A stretch of 64,000 nucleotides of DNA from Paenibacillus pabuli (GTDB taxonomy: Bacteria > Bacillota > Bacilli > Paenibacillales > Paenibacillaceae). Positions 16,879-25,355 of the stretch are shown piece after piece. The notes beneath the pieces were generated by a model, which had not been told where the DNA came from, did not search any database, and saw nothing but the letters and a program-made list of their open reading frames with translations. Numbering within the stretch: position 1 is the stretch's first letter; each line of letters begins with the position of its first letter. The stretch covers positions 4,712,001-4,776,000 of the forward strand of contig NZ_CP073714.1 in assembly GCF_023101145.1 (NCBI RefSeq), given 5' to 3'. A program made the position numbers and the translations under genes.

Positions 16879-18393
16879 CTACAGCTTGTAAATCTCTGCA
16901 TATTTCGCTTCCAGATAATCGGCCAAATAGTCCGGATTCAGCTCTTCACCCGTTACGGCCACAATCAGTTCGGAAGGTGTACGGCTTTTGCCGTAACGAT
17001 AAATTTTGTCAGTCAACCATTCCTTGATGGGAATCAGGTTACCTTCGGTAATATAGGTATCGAACTCCGGCATTTCTTTGCGCAGTGTATGTAAAATCTG
17101 TGCTGCATACATGTTGCCGAGCGAGTATGATGCAAAGTAACCAAAGTCACCACCCGACCAGTGAACATCCTGAAGCACACCCATACCATCATTCGGCGGC
17201 ACAACGCCAAGATACTCCTTGTACTTAGCATTCCAGGTCTCTGGCAGGTCCTTGACTTCCAGACCTTCGTTAAACAGCATTTTCTCAATTTCATAACGGA
17301 TGATGATATGCAGATTGTATGTCAGTTCATCGGCTTCAATCCGGATCAGAGAGCTTTCAACCCGGTTAATTGCCCGGTAAAAGTCTTCCAGCTCAACCTC
17401 GTTTAATTGAGGGAAATGTTGTTGCAGATCTTTGTAATAGCGCGTCCAGAATGGAAGACTGCGTCCAATCATATTTTCCCAAAGGCGAGACTGGGATTCA
17501 TGAATCCCCATGGACGTTCCTTCGGCAAGAAGGGTACCCGCGAGACTGTCGTCAATATTTTGCTCATACAGGGCGTGTCCGCCTTCGTGCAGGGAGCTGA
17601 AAACCGCACTCGTCACATCATCCTGCAAATAGTTCGTCGTAATCCGCACATCACCTGGATTCAGGCCTGTTGCAAACGGGTGAACACTCTCATCGAGTCT
17701 TCCGGCTTCAAAGTCATAACCCATTTGTCCCAGAATAAACAAGCTGAATTTTTCCTGTTGACCCTTGTCAAACAGCTGGTTCAGGAACTCCGTGTTCGGC
17801 TTGTTGGCCGATGCGTTGATTTTCTCTTGCAGGGGCACCAGACGGGCTTTAAGACGGGCAAATACGGCATCCACCTTGTCTACCGTCAGATCTGGCTCAT
17901 ACATGTCCAGAAGAGTATCATAACGAGTGTCTTTCACACCCCAGTAGTCAATGAACTCTTGTTTGAGCTTCACAATATCAGTGAGGTAGGGTGAGAAACC
18001 TGCAAAATCGCTATTATGCTTGGCATCTTCCCAAGCCGTTTCTGATTTGGCGGTGAGTACGGTATAAGCTTGAACTTTTTCCGGTGGTACGGACTGACTG
18101 CGATTATATTCTTTCTGGCAATCTTCCACCTGACGTCGGTCAATATCGTCCAGCTGTTCCAGCACCGCTGGACTTGTTAATGTATCCAGGCAGGATTTCA
18201 TATCAGCCGAGGTTTGCAGTTTAAATGCTTCGGTCGAAAGCATGCCAAGTGTTTCCGAACGTGTCGGTACACCTTTTTTGGGCGCGCCTGTGCGCAGATC
18301 CCAGTGAAGCAAACCAATGGCTTCATGATAACTCTTGATTTTACGAGCCAGATTACGGAAGGATTCTAGCTGTTGTTGTGTTTGTTGGTCCAT
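16879..18393 (-). CDS. M32 family metallocarboxypeptidase (Taq type)
   Basis: Cytoplasmic carboxypeptidase that trims C-terminal residues from peptides. The 504-residue protein has the zinc motif HEGGHALYEQ and the downstream third-ligand motif IHESQSRLWEN, spaced as in the Taq carboxypeptidase family, followed by the usual FYRAINRVESSLIRIEADE segment. The start is ambiguous: ATG at 18393 is ten bases from GAGGTG, while a TTG two codons earlier is four bases away. It stands alone, divergent from the carbonic anhydrase gene. Confidence 0.94.
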   Translation of the reverse strand: MDQQTQQQLESFRNLARKIKSYHEAIGLLHWDLRTGAPKKGVPTRSETLGMLSTEAFKLQTSADMKSCLDTLTSPAVLEQLDDIDRRQVEDCQKEYNRSQSVPPEKVQAYTVLTAKSETAWEDAKHNSDFAGFSPYLTDIVKLKQEFIDYWGVKDTRYDTLLDMYEPDLTVDKVDAVFARLKARLVPLQEKINASANKPNTEFLNQLFDKGQQEKFSLFILGQMGYDFEAGRLDESVHPFATGLNPGDVRITTNYLQDDVTSAVFSSLHEGGHALYEQNIDDSLAGTLLAEGTSMGIHESQSRLWENMIGRSLPFWTRYYKDLQQHFPQLNEVELEDFYRAINRVESSLIRIEADELTYNLHIIIRYEIEKMLFNEGLEVKDLPETWNAKYKEYLGVVPPNDGMGVLQDVHWSGGDFGYFASYSLGNMYAAQILHTLRKEMPEFDTYITEGNLIPIKEWLTDKIYRYGKSRTPSELIVAVTGEELNPDYLADYLEAKYAEIYKL

Positions 18394-18616
18394 TGTCAAT
18401 GTTCACCTCTTCAAAAAAATGTGGATTCCCTATTGATGATACTTTTTGCAATGCGTATAATCAACTTTTGACAGATGCAATTTGAAGTATTCTTTTCAAA
18501 AGGAGAATATTTTGAGCTGCTGACCGTGATATAATAAAAAACCAAAGGGCGTAGGACAAGCTGCATTTGATGCAAGTGGCCGTGCTCATCGTATTGAATA
18601 ACAGGAGGCAATGGAC

Positions 18617-19180
18617 ATGAACAACATTCAAGAGATTCTGACTTACAACAAATCATTTGTCGAAACTAAAGAATACGAAAAGTATACGGCTGGCAAGTTT
18701 CCAACTAAAAAGATGGTCATTATCACTTGTATGGATACCCGTCTGGTTGAAATGCTGCCTAAAGCCATGAACCTGAAAAATGGCGATGTCAAAATTATTA
18801 AAAACGCTGGCGCAATCATCTCTCAACCTTTCGGGTCTGTCATGCGTAGTGTTCTCGTAGCCATCTATGAGCTGGGTGCCGATGAGGTACTGGTTGTTGG
18901 ACATACGGAATGCGGTATGGCTTCTCTGCACGCGGAGACCATGATTGGACATATGGTCGAGCGGGGTGTATCCGAGGAAGTCATGAGCACACTGGAGAAC
19001 TCGGGCATACGTTTACAAAAGTGGCTACGCGGGTTTGACAGCGTTGAAGAAGGGGTAAAACATACTGTGGAAGTGATCAAGAAACATCCATTACTCCCAC
19101 CCAATGTACCCGTTCACGGCATGGTCATCGACTCCTACACTGGTGAACTTGATCTTGTCAAAGATGGGTATGAGCAATAG
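18617..19180 (+). CDS. Beta-class carbonic anhydrase
   Basis: Interconverts CO2 and bicarbonate in the cytoplasm. The 187-residue protein has the first zinc Cys with the catalytic Asp-Arg dyad in ITCMDTRL and the second His/Cys pair in GHTECGM. The order and spacing match the small beta-CA group of Firmicutes (YtiB-like). The second ATG is chosen as start because it lies eight bases after AGGAGG; the first ATG, at 18611, is only two bases away. A strong terminator follows, so it is monocistronic. Confidence 0.93.
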   Translation: MNNIQEILTYNKSFVETKEYEKYTAGKFPTKKMVIITCMDTRLVEMLPKAMNLKNGDVKIIKNAGAIISQPFGSVMRSVLVAIYELGADEVLVVGHTECGMASLHAETMIGHMVERGVSEEVMSTLENSGIRLQKWLRGFDSVEEGVKHTVEVIKKHPLLPPNVPVHGMVIDSYTGELDLVKDGYEQ

Positions 19181-19202
19181 ACATCTCTCTAAATGGTTTT
19201 GG

Positions 19203-19234
19203 GTGCGGACCTCAGGGTCCGCACTCTTTTTTTG
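19203..19234 (+). terminator. Terminator after carbonic anhydrase
   Basis: GTGCGGACC and GGTCCGCAC pair perfectly around TCAG and are followed by a T-run. Confidence 0.93.
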
Positions 19235-19366
19235 TCTAAATTGAGGCAGTTGTTCTGTCAGGTTGTCAAACCATACAGTTTCAGTGTACACTTTTATGAA
19301 AGCGGTCAATGAGAACAATTTGCGTTGTTTTTGCTGGCCCAGCCCTAATATTAAGGAGACATGTGC

Positions 19367-19933
19367 ATGAACATACTTTCCTACGGATTGCTCGGGCTTC
19401 TTACCCGCGAGGAGTCATCCGGTTATGATCTAATGCTGAGAATCCAGCCACATTGGCAGGCCAAACACAGTCAGATCTATCCCCTCCTCTCCAAAATGGA
19501 AAACGATGAGCTTTTAGCCTCCCGCTGGGTGCAACAGTCTGACAAACCGGACAAAAAAATGTATGCAGTCACGGAGAAAGGTATTGAGAAACTGCTGGAA
19601 TGGATGATCACTCCCGTTACCGCACCGGTTACGCGTGACGAGTTCAATTTGCGTATTTTATGTGTCGGCATTGCGGAAGATGGTAGCATGAGACGCATTC
19701 TGAATGAGCGCAAAAACTGGTTTATGGAACGCATCCGTTATTTCGAAGATTTGAAGTCCCGTATCCCTCAGGATAATTTGCGAGTAGGCAGTCGGGAATT
19801 CGGAAGTTACATTCTGGTACAAAAAGGGTTGATGAACGCACAAACGGGCATTGAATGGTGTAACTGGGTAACCCAACTTCTCGATGGCCAAGCGGCCATT
19901 CAGGACCCTTGTTCAAGTATTTCAGAAAATTAA
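19367..19933 (+). CDS. PadR family transcriptional regulator
   Basis: Winged-helix repressor of about 188 residues. The N-terminal domain has the PadR pattern LSYGLLGLLTREESSGYDL, then HSQIYPLLSKMENDELL and KKMYAVTEKGIEKL. The C-terminal half is the helical Vir_C-like dimerisation domain. The second ATG (19367) is eight bases from AAGGAG and is preferred over the ATG at 19361. PadR proteins often respond to phenolic or envelope-active compounds. No adjacent transporter is present, so the target is unknown. Confidence 0.88.
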   Translation: MNILSYGLLGLLTREESSGYDLMLRIQPHWQAKHSQIYPLLSKMENDELLASRWVQQSDKPDKKMYAVTEKGIEKLLEWMITPVTAPVTRDEFNLRILCVGIAEDGSMRRILNERKNWFMERIRYFEDLKSRIPQDNLRVGSREFGSYILVQKGLMNAQTGIEWCNWVTQLLDGQAAIQDPCSSISEN

Positions 19934-20032
19934 AAAAAATTTGAAACGTTCCTGCAAGATGACCGTATTACCTGAGTAAGGCCCATTTTTGGGGTATTCA
20001 AACAAATTAATCGGGGGGTTACGATCTTTACA

Positions 20033-20539
20033 ATGAAGAAAAAATTCGGAATTAAACATCTCATGATGGTTTTCATGGCCTTTACATTGCTGTTTGCAAC
20101 AGTTGGAGTCGCGAATCCAGATTCTGCTGACGCCAGACGTGGTGGCGGTTTCAAATCGGGAACAAAAAGCTATACCAACACACCTAAGAAATCCGATTCC
20201 AACAGTAATGTAAGCAAATCGAATACGAATAACAACTCCAGCAATGGAGCAGCTACAACGAACCGCGGCGGATTCTTCGGCGGTGGCGGTGGATTCATGA
20301 AAGGTATGATGCTGGGTGGTCTTGCCGGTATGATGTTCGGCGGATTGTTCGGTGGCATGGGCGCTCTGGGTAACATTCTTGGATTGCTCGTAAACGTAGC
20401 TGCAATTATGCTGATCGTGATGCTGGCAATGGCCCTGTTCAGAGCCATTACGAATCGCCGTAAACCAGCAGCAGATGGTCGTTATGACCGCCGTAATGAT
20501 CGTGATGATGATGACCGTAACAGAAACGGACGGTACTAA
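20033..20539 (+). CDS. Secreted/membrane Gly-rich protein, unknown function
   Basis: A 168-residue protein. It starts with a basic N-terminus and a hydrophobic signal-like segment (MMVFMAFTLLFATVGVA) ending near ADA, then RRGGGFKSG. An Asn/Ser/Lys-rich low-complexity stretch (about 48–75) leads to a Gly/Met-rich segment (GGFFGGGGGFMKGMMLGG) and a second membrane helix (about 118–142, NVAAIMLIVMLAMALF). The tail is Asp/Arg-rich. The DARRGGG plus Gly-rich loop layout recalls Tim44-like precursor proteins, but the Tim44 domain itself is missing. It lies five bases upstream of the DUF2653 gene and is co-transcribed with it. Confidence 0.75.
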   Translation: MKKKFGIKHLMMVFMAFTLLFATVGVANPDSADARRGGGFKSGTKSYTNTPKKSDSNSNVSKSNTNNNSSNGAATTNRGGFFGGGGGFMKGMMLGGLAGMMFGGLFGGMGALGNILGLLVNVAAIMLIVMLAMALFRAITNRRKPAADGRYDRRNDRDDDDRNRNGRY

Positions 20540-20544
20540 TCTCT

Positions 20545-20823
20545 ATGGTTCTGAGCATGGATGAAATTGTCAACGCGATCTGTCTTCACATGGCTGAACG
20601 CAAGGGTGTTCGCCCAACTGATGTTAATGTGGAACTGAGCTGGGAAGAGGATACGGGATATTCCGCTGAAGTCTGGATTCAAGGCCGCAGTCAGTATCTG
20701 GTCGAATCGAACATGATTGAAGCAATCCTGCGCTACCTGCACAGTGAATACGATATTCGGGCTTACCGTGAGAATGTTCGACTGGATCTGGATGAAGAGA
20801 TCACAGCGATTGTGAATCAATAA
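20545..20823 (+). CDS. DUF2653 (YxcD-like) small protein
   Basis: A 92-residue acidic cytoplasmic protein of the DUF2653 family; MDEIVNAICLHMAERKGV, VELSWEEDTGYSAEVW and AILRYLHSEYDI match the family's pattern. The function is unknown. The start at 20545 is only five bases after the upstream stop, with GGACGG inside the previous gene as ribosome binding site, suggesting translational coupling to the Gly-rich membrane protein. An ATG four codons further in is an alternative. A bidirectional terminator follows. Confidence 0.8.
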   Translation: MVLSMDEIVNAICLHMAERKGVRPTDVNVELSWEEDTGYSAEVWIQGRSQYLVESNMIEAILRYLHSEYDIRAYRENVRLDLDEEITAIVNQ

Positions 20824-20857
20824 ATGAATAACGAATAATCCATTTGCGGATGGAATG

Positions 20858-20910
20858 TAAAAAGGACCGTCTCCATAATGTCATTGACATGATTGGGGAC
20901 GGTCCTTTTG
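20858..20910. terminator. Bidirectional terminator between DUF2653 gene and tyrS
   Basis: AAAAGGACCGTC pairs with GACGGTCCTTTT, with an inner ATGT/ACAT stem. T-runs are present on both strands, and the flanking genes converge. Confidence 0.88.
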
Positions 20911-20978
20911 TGTTTGCTGGAGAAGAGAAAACCTTCGCCTCTACCTTCCCCAGACTCATAAATGCAATCCTCTTGCTA

Positions 20979-22238
20979 CTACTTCAATTTCACCAGACTG
21001 TAGTTTTTCTTGCCTTTGCGGATAATGATGAATTTACCACCGATGGCGTGCTCTGCAGAGACCGTGAATTCCAGCTCCGTCACTTTCTCACCGTTCATGG
21101 AAATAGCCCCTTTAGTAACATCCTCACGCGCCTGACGTTTGGATGGCTCCAGGCCTAAATCTACAAGCCAGTCTACAATATTTTTCGGTTCACCATCGGT
21201 TTCGAAGGTCGGCATTTCTTTAAAGCCCTGCTCAATTTCGTCCGCCGTAAGGGAACGAATATCTCCGCTGAACAGTGCTGCGGTAATGCGTTTCGCCTGC
21301 TCCAGCATATCGTCGCCATGAACGAATTTCGTCATTTCTTCAGCGAGTGCCTTTTGTGCTTCACGCTTGTGCGGCTCCGTTTCTACCTTCACAGCCAAAG
21401 CTTCTATCTCTTCTTTGCTTAGGAACGTGAAGTATTTCAGGTATTTGATTACATCACGGTCATCCGTATTCGCCCAGAACTGGTAGAATTCGAAGGGAGT
21501 TGTCTTATTCGCATCAAGCCAGATGGACCCGCCTGCGGACTTACCGAATTTCGTTCCGTCGGATTTGAGCATAAGCGGGATTGTCAGACCGTAAGCTTTA
21601 GCTTCTGGCCCTTCCTTTTTGCGGATCAGGTCCAGACCGCTTGTAATGTTGCCCCATTGATCTGAACCGCCGATTTGCAGCTGAACACCCTCATGTTGGA
21701 ACAGGTGCAGATAATCAAGTGATTGCAAAATTTGGTAGGAAAACTCGGTAAACGAAATTCCGTCTTCCAGTCTGCTTGCAACCACATCTTTGGCCAGCAT
21801 TGTGTTAAGGTTAAAGTTTTTACCGTAGTCCCGCAAAAATTCAATCACATTGATTTTGTGTGTCCAGTCGTAGTTGTTGACCATACGCACCTGATTATCG
21901 CCATCCGTTACGAAAAGCTTTTTCATTTGTGCAGTCAGAGCGTCCACATTCGCCTGTACCTCTTCCAATGTTTGCAGGGAACGTTCCGATTGACGACCAC
22001 TTGGATCACCAATAGTACCTGTTGCCCCACCAATCAGAATGACCGGACGGTGGCCAGCGAGTTGGAAACGTTTCAGCATCATGAACGGAATCAAATGTCC
22101 GATGTGCATGCTGTCTCCTGTAGGGTCAACCCCGCAGTACAAGGAAACCGACGTCGTTTCGGTCAGCTCACGCAGACCCTCCGCATCCGTCTGTTGATTA
22201 ATGGCGTCGCGCCATTCCAGTTCATCAATAATATTCAA
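20979..22238 (-). CDS. tyrS: Tyrosyl-tRNA synthetase
   Basis: Charges tRNA-Tyr with tyrosine in the cytoplasm. The 419-residue protein has the class I signature HIGH (DSMHIGHLIPF) and the KMSKS-equivalent KFGKS, followed by a C-terminal S4-like RNA-binding domain (about 350–419, GAISMNGEKVTELEF). The start is taken as the TTG at 22238 (product MNIIDELEWRD), nine bases after AAGGGG; another TTG three codons earlier touches the ribosome binding site. Expression is controlled by the tyrosine T-box leader immediately upstream. Confidence 0.97.
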   Translation of the reverse strand: MNIIDELEWRDAINQQTDAEGLRELTETTSVSLYCGVDPTGDSMHIGHLIPFMMLKRFQLAGHRPVILIGGATGTIGDPSGRQSERSLQTLEEVQANVDALTAQMKKLFVTDGDNQVRMVNNYDWTHKINVIEFLRDYGKNFNLNTMLAKDVVASRLEDGISFTEFSYQILQSLDYLHLFQHEGVQLQIGGSDQWGNITSGLDLIRKKEGPEAKAYGLTIPLMLKSDGTKFGKSAGGSIWLDANKTTPFEFYQFWANTDDRDVIKYLKYFTFLSKEEIEALAVKVETEPHKREAQKALAEEMTKFVHGDDMLEQAKRITAALFSGDIRSLTADEIEQGFKEMPTFETDGEPKNIVDWLVDLGLEPSKRQAREDVTKGAISMNGEKVTELEFTVSAEHAIGGKFIIIRKGKKNYSLVKLK

Positions 22239-22324
22239 AACAAACAACCCCTTCTCTATGCATTGGTATTAGGCCATGATTTACGTGAATTCATCAAGAG
22301 CTAAGCAGGGTGCGACTTTTTTTG

Positions 22325-22580
22325 GACACAAAAAAATCGCCGCCTTGTCTTCAATAGACATAGGGACGATTATCATAACCGTGGTACCACCCAACTTGCA
22401 CAGACAACAGCTTACACGCTGTCCATACCGCTTTCGGCAAAATATCGTTTGCCATTCCGCTTGGCATTACCCAAGTACTCCAGAGTGTAATTCGCAGCCC
22501 TTGTATGTATCAGGTTCCATCAACCCCTGACTTTCTGTAACAGGGACAAAGCCGCTACTGCGCTCTATCAACGTAATTCA
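22325..22580 (-). promoter_or_regulatory. T-box riboswitch (tyrosine specifier) of tyrS
   Basis: The minus-strand leader contains the near-invariant T-box sequence TGGGTGGTACCACGG (22379–22393 region). Next comes a terminator hairpin (AATCGTC… GGCGATT, then seven T), and an AGTA motif near the 5' end. The candidate specifier codon is TAC at 22489–22487 within GCGAATTACACTC, which reads tyrosine and fits the downstream gene. Uncharged tRNA-Tyr should stabilise the antiterminator and permit tyrS transcription. Confidence 0.93.
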
Positions 22581-22598
22581 TGTATTCAATTTATAGCC

Positions 22599-22627
22599 AG
22601 TATAGCCGAACGTTAATATCATTGCAA
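22599..22627 (-). promoter_or_regulatory. Sigma-A promoter of the tyrS leader
   Basis: On the minus strand TTGCAA is separated by exactly 17 bp from TATACT, ending about 20 bp upstream of the T-box leader. Confidence 0.75.
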
Positions 22628-22679
22628 GGGCAAGAATTTAATCTTCAGATAGAACAAGAGATGAGTCCTGTGCCAAAGT

Positions 22680-23129
22680 TTATAAAGACATCATGTTCAA
22701 CTTTTCATGATAATATGCATAAGCCTTTTCTGCAATCTGATCTTCATTGTTCCAGAATTGCTGATCCAGTATATCCAGCTTGCGCTCCTCCTCTGTTGTT
22801 AGAAACTTAGGAATATCCCACAGCCCATTAAGTCTTTCATCCTCTTCCAAATGCTCAATGCAGCCGTATGCTGACTTTATGATGTCCAACACTTGAGGCG
22901 CACCAATGACATGTAATGCCCGCAGCGCGTATAGGTATGCCTCTTCTCCCCAGTTGCAGAAAAATTGAACAAAACCACCGTTAAACACATCCGTCTCTAA
23001 AAGCCATAAAGCAGCAATTTCCTGCTCATTCGCTGTTAGCGCAGCCCACCCCTGAGCGGATTCATTCTTTTTCCCTACAAAGGTTAAAGCATACTCATAC
23101 CAAACTTCATTGATATCCTGTTCACTCAC
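22680..23129 (-). CDS. DUF4375 / DMP19-like protein
   Basis: A 149-residue protein read from GTG at 23129 behind GAGGTG; the open frame extends further upstream but only through the preceding gene. The family core is clear: LLETDVFNGGFVQFFCNWGE, then ALRALHVIGAPQVLDII. Relatives include the DNA-mimic-like DMP19, and members are found as immunity-like genes near polymorphic toxins. It begins 4 bp after the stop of the Imm63-like gene, so the two are one transcript. No toxin gene is adjacent. Confidence 0.7.
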   Translation of the reverse strand: MSEQDINEVWYEYALTFVGKKNESAQGWAALTANEQEIAALWLLETDVFNGGFVQFFCNWGEEAYLYALRALHVIGAPQVLDIIKSAYGCIEHLEEDERLNGLWDIPKFLTTEEERKLDILDQQFWNNEDQIAEKAYAYYHEKLNMMSL

Positions 23130-23133
23130 ACAA

Positions 23134-23592
23134 TCACCTCTTCTTCCTTGGTTCCATCTTCTCAAGCTCCTGCCGTTTACCCGTCTGATGCCAATGTAAA
23201 TAGGGAGCACCGATCTGTTGGAAAGCTTTCTCAACACTTTGCACCAGTTCCTGCATCACTGCGTTCGTGTAATTCAAATGTGTCTGTTTATTATCCACAC
23301 CGTGACGTTCCAGCAACTCCACATGCGCCGCCGTAAAAATGATATCCTCGAGCAGCCAGTAGATTACTTCTTCCGTCTGCTTCATTCTTTTTTCCAGCAT
23401 GACCATGCCACGCTCATATATACGAACTATGTATGTATCCTTTTCACTCTCTACATATGGAACACCTTCCCATTTAAAACTCTCAAACAAGCGGTTAACA
23501 TATTTCTCCATCTGTTCTCTGCGGAAGGATGTCCGCTCAAGCAACTGCAGAAGGTTTTTTGCAATCTCTGGTTTGCTTCGTATGTTGGTCAT
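23134..23592 (-). CDS. Imm63-like immunity protein
   Basis: A 152-residue protein starting MTNIRSKPEIAKNLLQ behind AAAGGAG; an upstream in-frame start would overlap a hairpin. The segment GVPYVESEKDTYIVRIYERG followed by EEVIYWLLEDIIFTAAHVEL resembles the Imm63 family, which is mostly helical and predicted to neutralise toxins of polymorphic systems. That is a pattern-based call and needs a profile search. It is followed after 4 bp by the DUF4375 gene. Confidence 0.55.
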   Translation of the reverse strand: MTNIRSKPEIAKNLLQLLERTSFRREQMEKYVNRLFESFKWEGVPYVESEKDTYIVRIYERGMVMLEKRMKQTEEVIYWLLEDIIFTAAHVELLERHGVDNKQTHLNYTNAVMQELVQSVEKAFQQIGAPYLHWHQTGKRQELEKMEPRKKR

Positions 23593-23616
23593 AAAATCTC
23601 CTTTTGAAATGATAAT

Positions 23617-23643
23617 GAAGAAGCTGCCCATGGCAGCCTCTTC
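23617..23643 (-). terminator. Hairpin between selO and the Imm63-like gene
   Basis: On the minus strand GAAGAGGCTGCC pairs with GGCAGCTTCTTC around a 3-nt loop. The following sequence is only moderately T-rich, so it may be a weak terminator for selO. Confidence 0.5.
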
Positions 23644-23658
23644 ACAACCTTTTAAATA

Positions 23659-25131
23659 TCAGGTTCCACAGAACGTCTGATAAGAGGTATTGCATTGTGC
23701 GGGCAGTTCCGCGTACTCTGCTTGTTCGGCAGAATGTGCAAACGGGTTGGAAAGAACATCAAGAAGTTTATCCATTACACTAAGATCCCCGTGATTTTCT
23801 GCTCGGTCCAGTGCTTCTTCCACCCGATGATTGCGAGGAATCACCGCCGGGTTGATAGATTTCATCAATTGCTGTGATTCTTCTTTCCCTTCCTGTTGTC
23901 TGCTCAATCTTGCCTGGCGGCGCTCATTCCACTGCTCAAACTCTGGAGTATCCACCATCGGTGACCCCTTGAGCGGTGTGTCAAAGGTCAGTGCCAGGAA
24001 GGTATTCGTATAATCCGCGCCATGCTTCTCCATCAGCTCCAGAAGATCTCTGATTAGCGTTTCATCCTCAACCTCTTCATTAAACAAACCCAGCTTGCTC
24101 CGCATTCCGGAGAGCCAGTGGTGGTGATATAATTCAGAGAATTGTGAGATGGCGTCCTGAGCAATTTGTACGGCCTGTTCTTCATCCTCATGCAGCAAAG
24201 GCAGAAGCGTCTCGGCGAACCGGGCCAGATTCCAGCCGCCAATATACGGTTGATTTCCATAGGCATACCGACCTTGTGTATCAATAGAGCTAAATACCGT
24301 TGCTGGATTGTAGGCATCCATAAACGCACAGGGCCCATAATCAATCGTCTCACCACTAATAGCCATATTATCCGTATTCATCACGCCATGAATAAAACCA
24401 ACCTGCTGCCACTTCGCAATGAGAGACGCCTGCCTTTGAATCACTTTCTGAAGCAAAAGAAGATAACGGTTATCTGCTGAGGCAATCTCGGGGAAATGCC
24501 GTTCTATTGTATAATCAGCCAATGCCTGGAGATCAGCCTTTGATGCACCACTGGCTGCATATTGGAAGGTTGCTACACGCAAATGGCTTGAGGCCACTCG
24601 TGTCAGGATTGCACCCGGCCGTTCAGTTTCTCGTATAATGCTTTCTCCCGTAGAAACCACTGCCAGACTTCGCGTTGTAGGAATGCCGAGTGCATGCATC
24701 GCTTCACTGATAATGTATTCACGCAGCATGGGCCCGACAGCAGCACGTCCATCACCTGCACGGGAGTATGGCGTTCTCCCCGAACCTTTCAGTTGGATAT
24801 CCATCCGCTCGCCTTGTGGCGTGATCTGTTCTCCCAGCAGCAAAGCCCGTCCATCACCGAGCATGTTAAAGTTACCGAACTGATGACCTGCATATGCCTG
24901 AGCGAGAGGCTCGGCACCTTCCGGAATGTGGTTGCCTGCAAAAACTTCTGCACCTTCATCACTGTTAAGAGCCTCCGCATTCAGACCAAGGCTGGCTGCA
25001 AGCAGCGTATTAAAGATAATCATCTTAGGTGATTGAACTGGCTCCGCTCCCTGACTCGTAAAAAAGGTCTGTGGCAATCGTGCATAACTGTTGTCGAAAT
25101 GCCATCCTTGTATTCGTGTATCTTGTTGCAT
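23659..25131 (-). CDS. selO: Protein adenylyltransferase SelO (YdiU/UPF0061)
   Basis: Pseudokinase-fold enzyme that transfers AMP from ATP to protein hydroxyls, linked to redox stress in known members. The 490-residue protein shows the family blocks NFNMLGDGRALLLGE, KGSGRTPYSRAGDGRAAVGP, REYIISEAMHALGIPTTRSL, HGVMNTDNMAISG and DYGPCAFMD. Length and motif order are normal. The C-terminus (NTSYQTFCGT) lacks selenocysteine and ends in a Cys, as in many bacterial homologs. AAGGAG precedes the ATG by ten bases. Monocistronic or read into the Imm63-like gene. Confidence 0.95.
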   Translation of the reverse strand: MQQDTRIQGWHFDNSYARLPQTFFTSQGAEPVQSPKMIIFNTLLAASLGLNAEALNSDEGAEVFAGNHIPEGAEPLAQAYAGHQFGNFNMLGDGRALLLGEQITPQGERMDIQLKGSGRTPYSRAGDGRAAVGPMLREYIISEAMHALGIPTTRSLAVVSTGESIIRETERPGAILTRVASSHLRVATFQYAASGASKADLQALADYTIERHFPEIASADNRYLLLLQKVIQRQASLIAKWQQVGFIHGVMNTDNMAISGETIDYGPCAFMDAYNPATVFSSIDTQGRYAYGNQPYIGGWNLARFAETLLPLLHEDEEQAVQIAQDAISQFSELYHHHWLSGMRSKLGLFNEEVEDETLIRDLLELMEKHGADYTNTFLALTFDTPLKGSPMVDTPEFEQWNERRQARLSRQQEGKEESQQLMKSINPAVIPRNHRVEEALDRAENHGDLSVMDKLLDVLSNPFAHSAEQAEYAELPAQCNTSYQTFCGT

Positions 25132-25355
25132 GTGATCACAACTCCTTTTCTGTAACTAAGCGATATCAGAATATCCCTTCGTTTTATTTTAGCCTTGTGA
25201 ACCAATGCTCATTTATGTAGTCGCATGGAAATTCAACGGAAAGAACATGTAACAATGTTCATGATGAAACTTTAGCATATTTATACCCCTTTTGCATTCA
25301 TCCTGCTGTAACTTTCATACACGGGGCACCGTTTAGAGTTTAAGGGGGGATCAGA

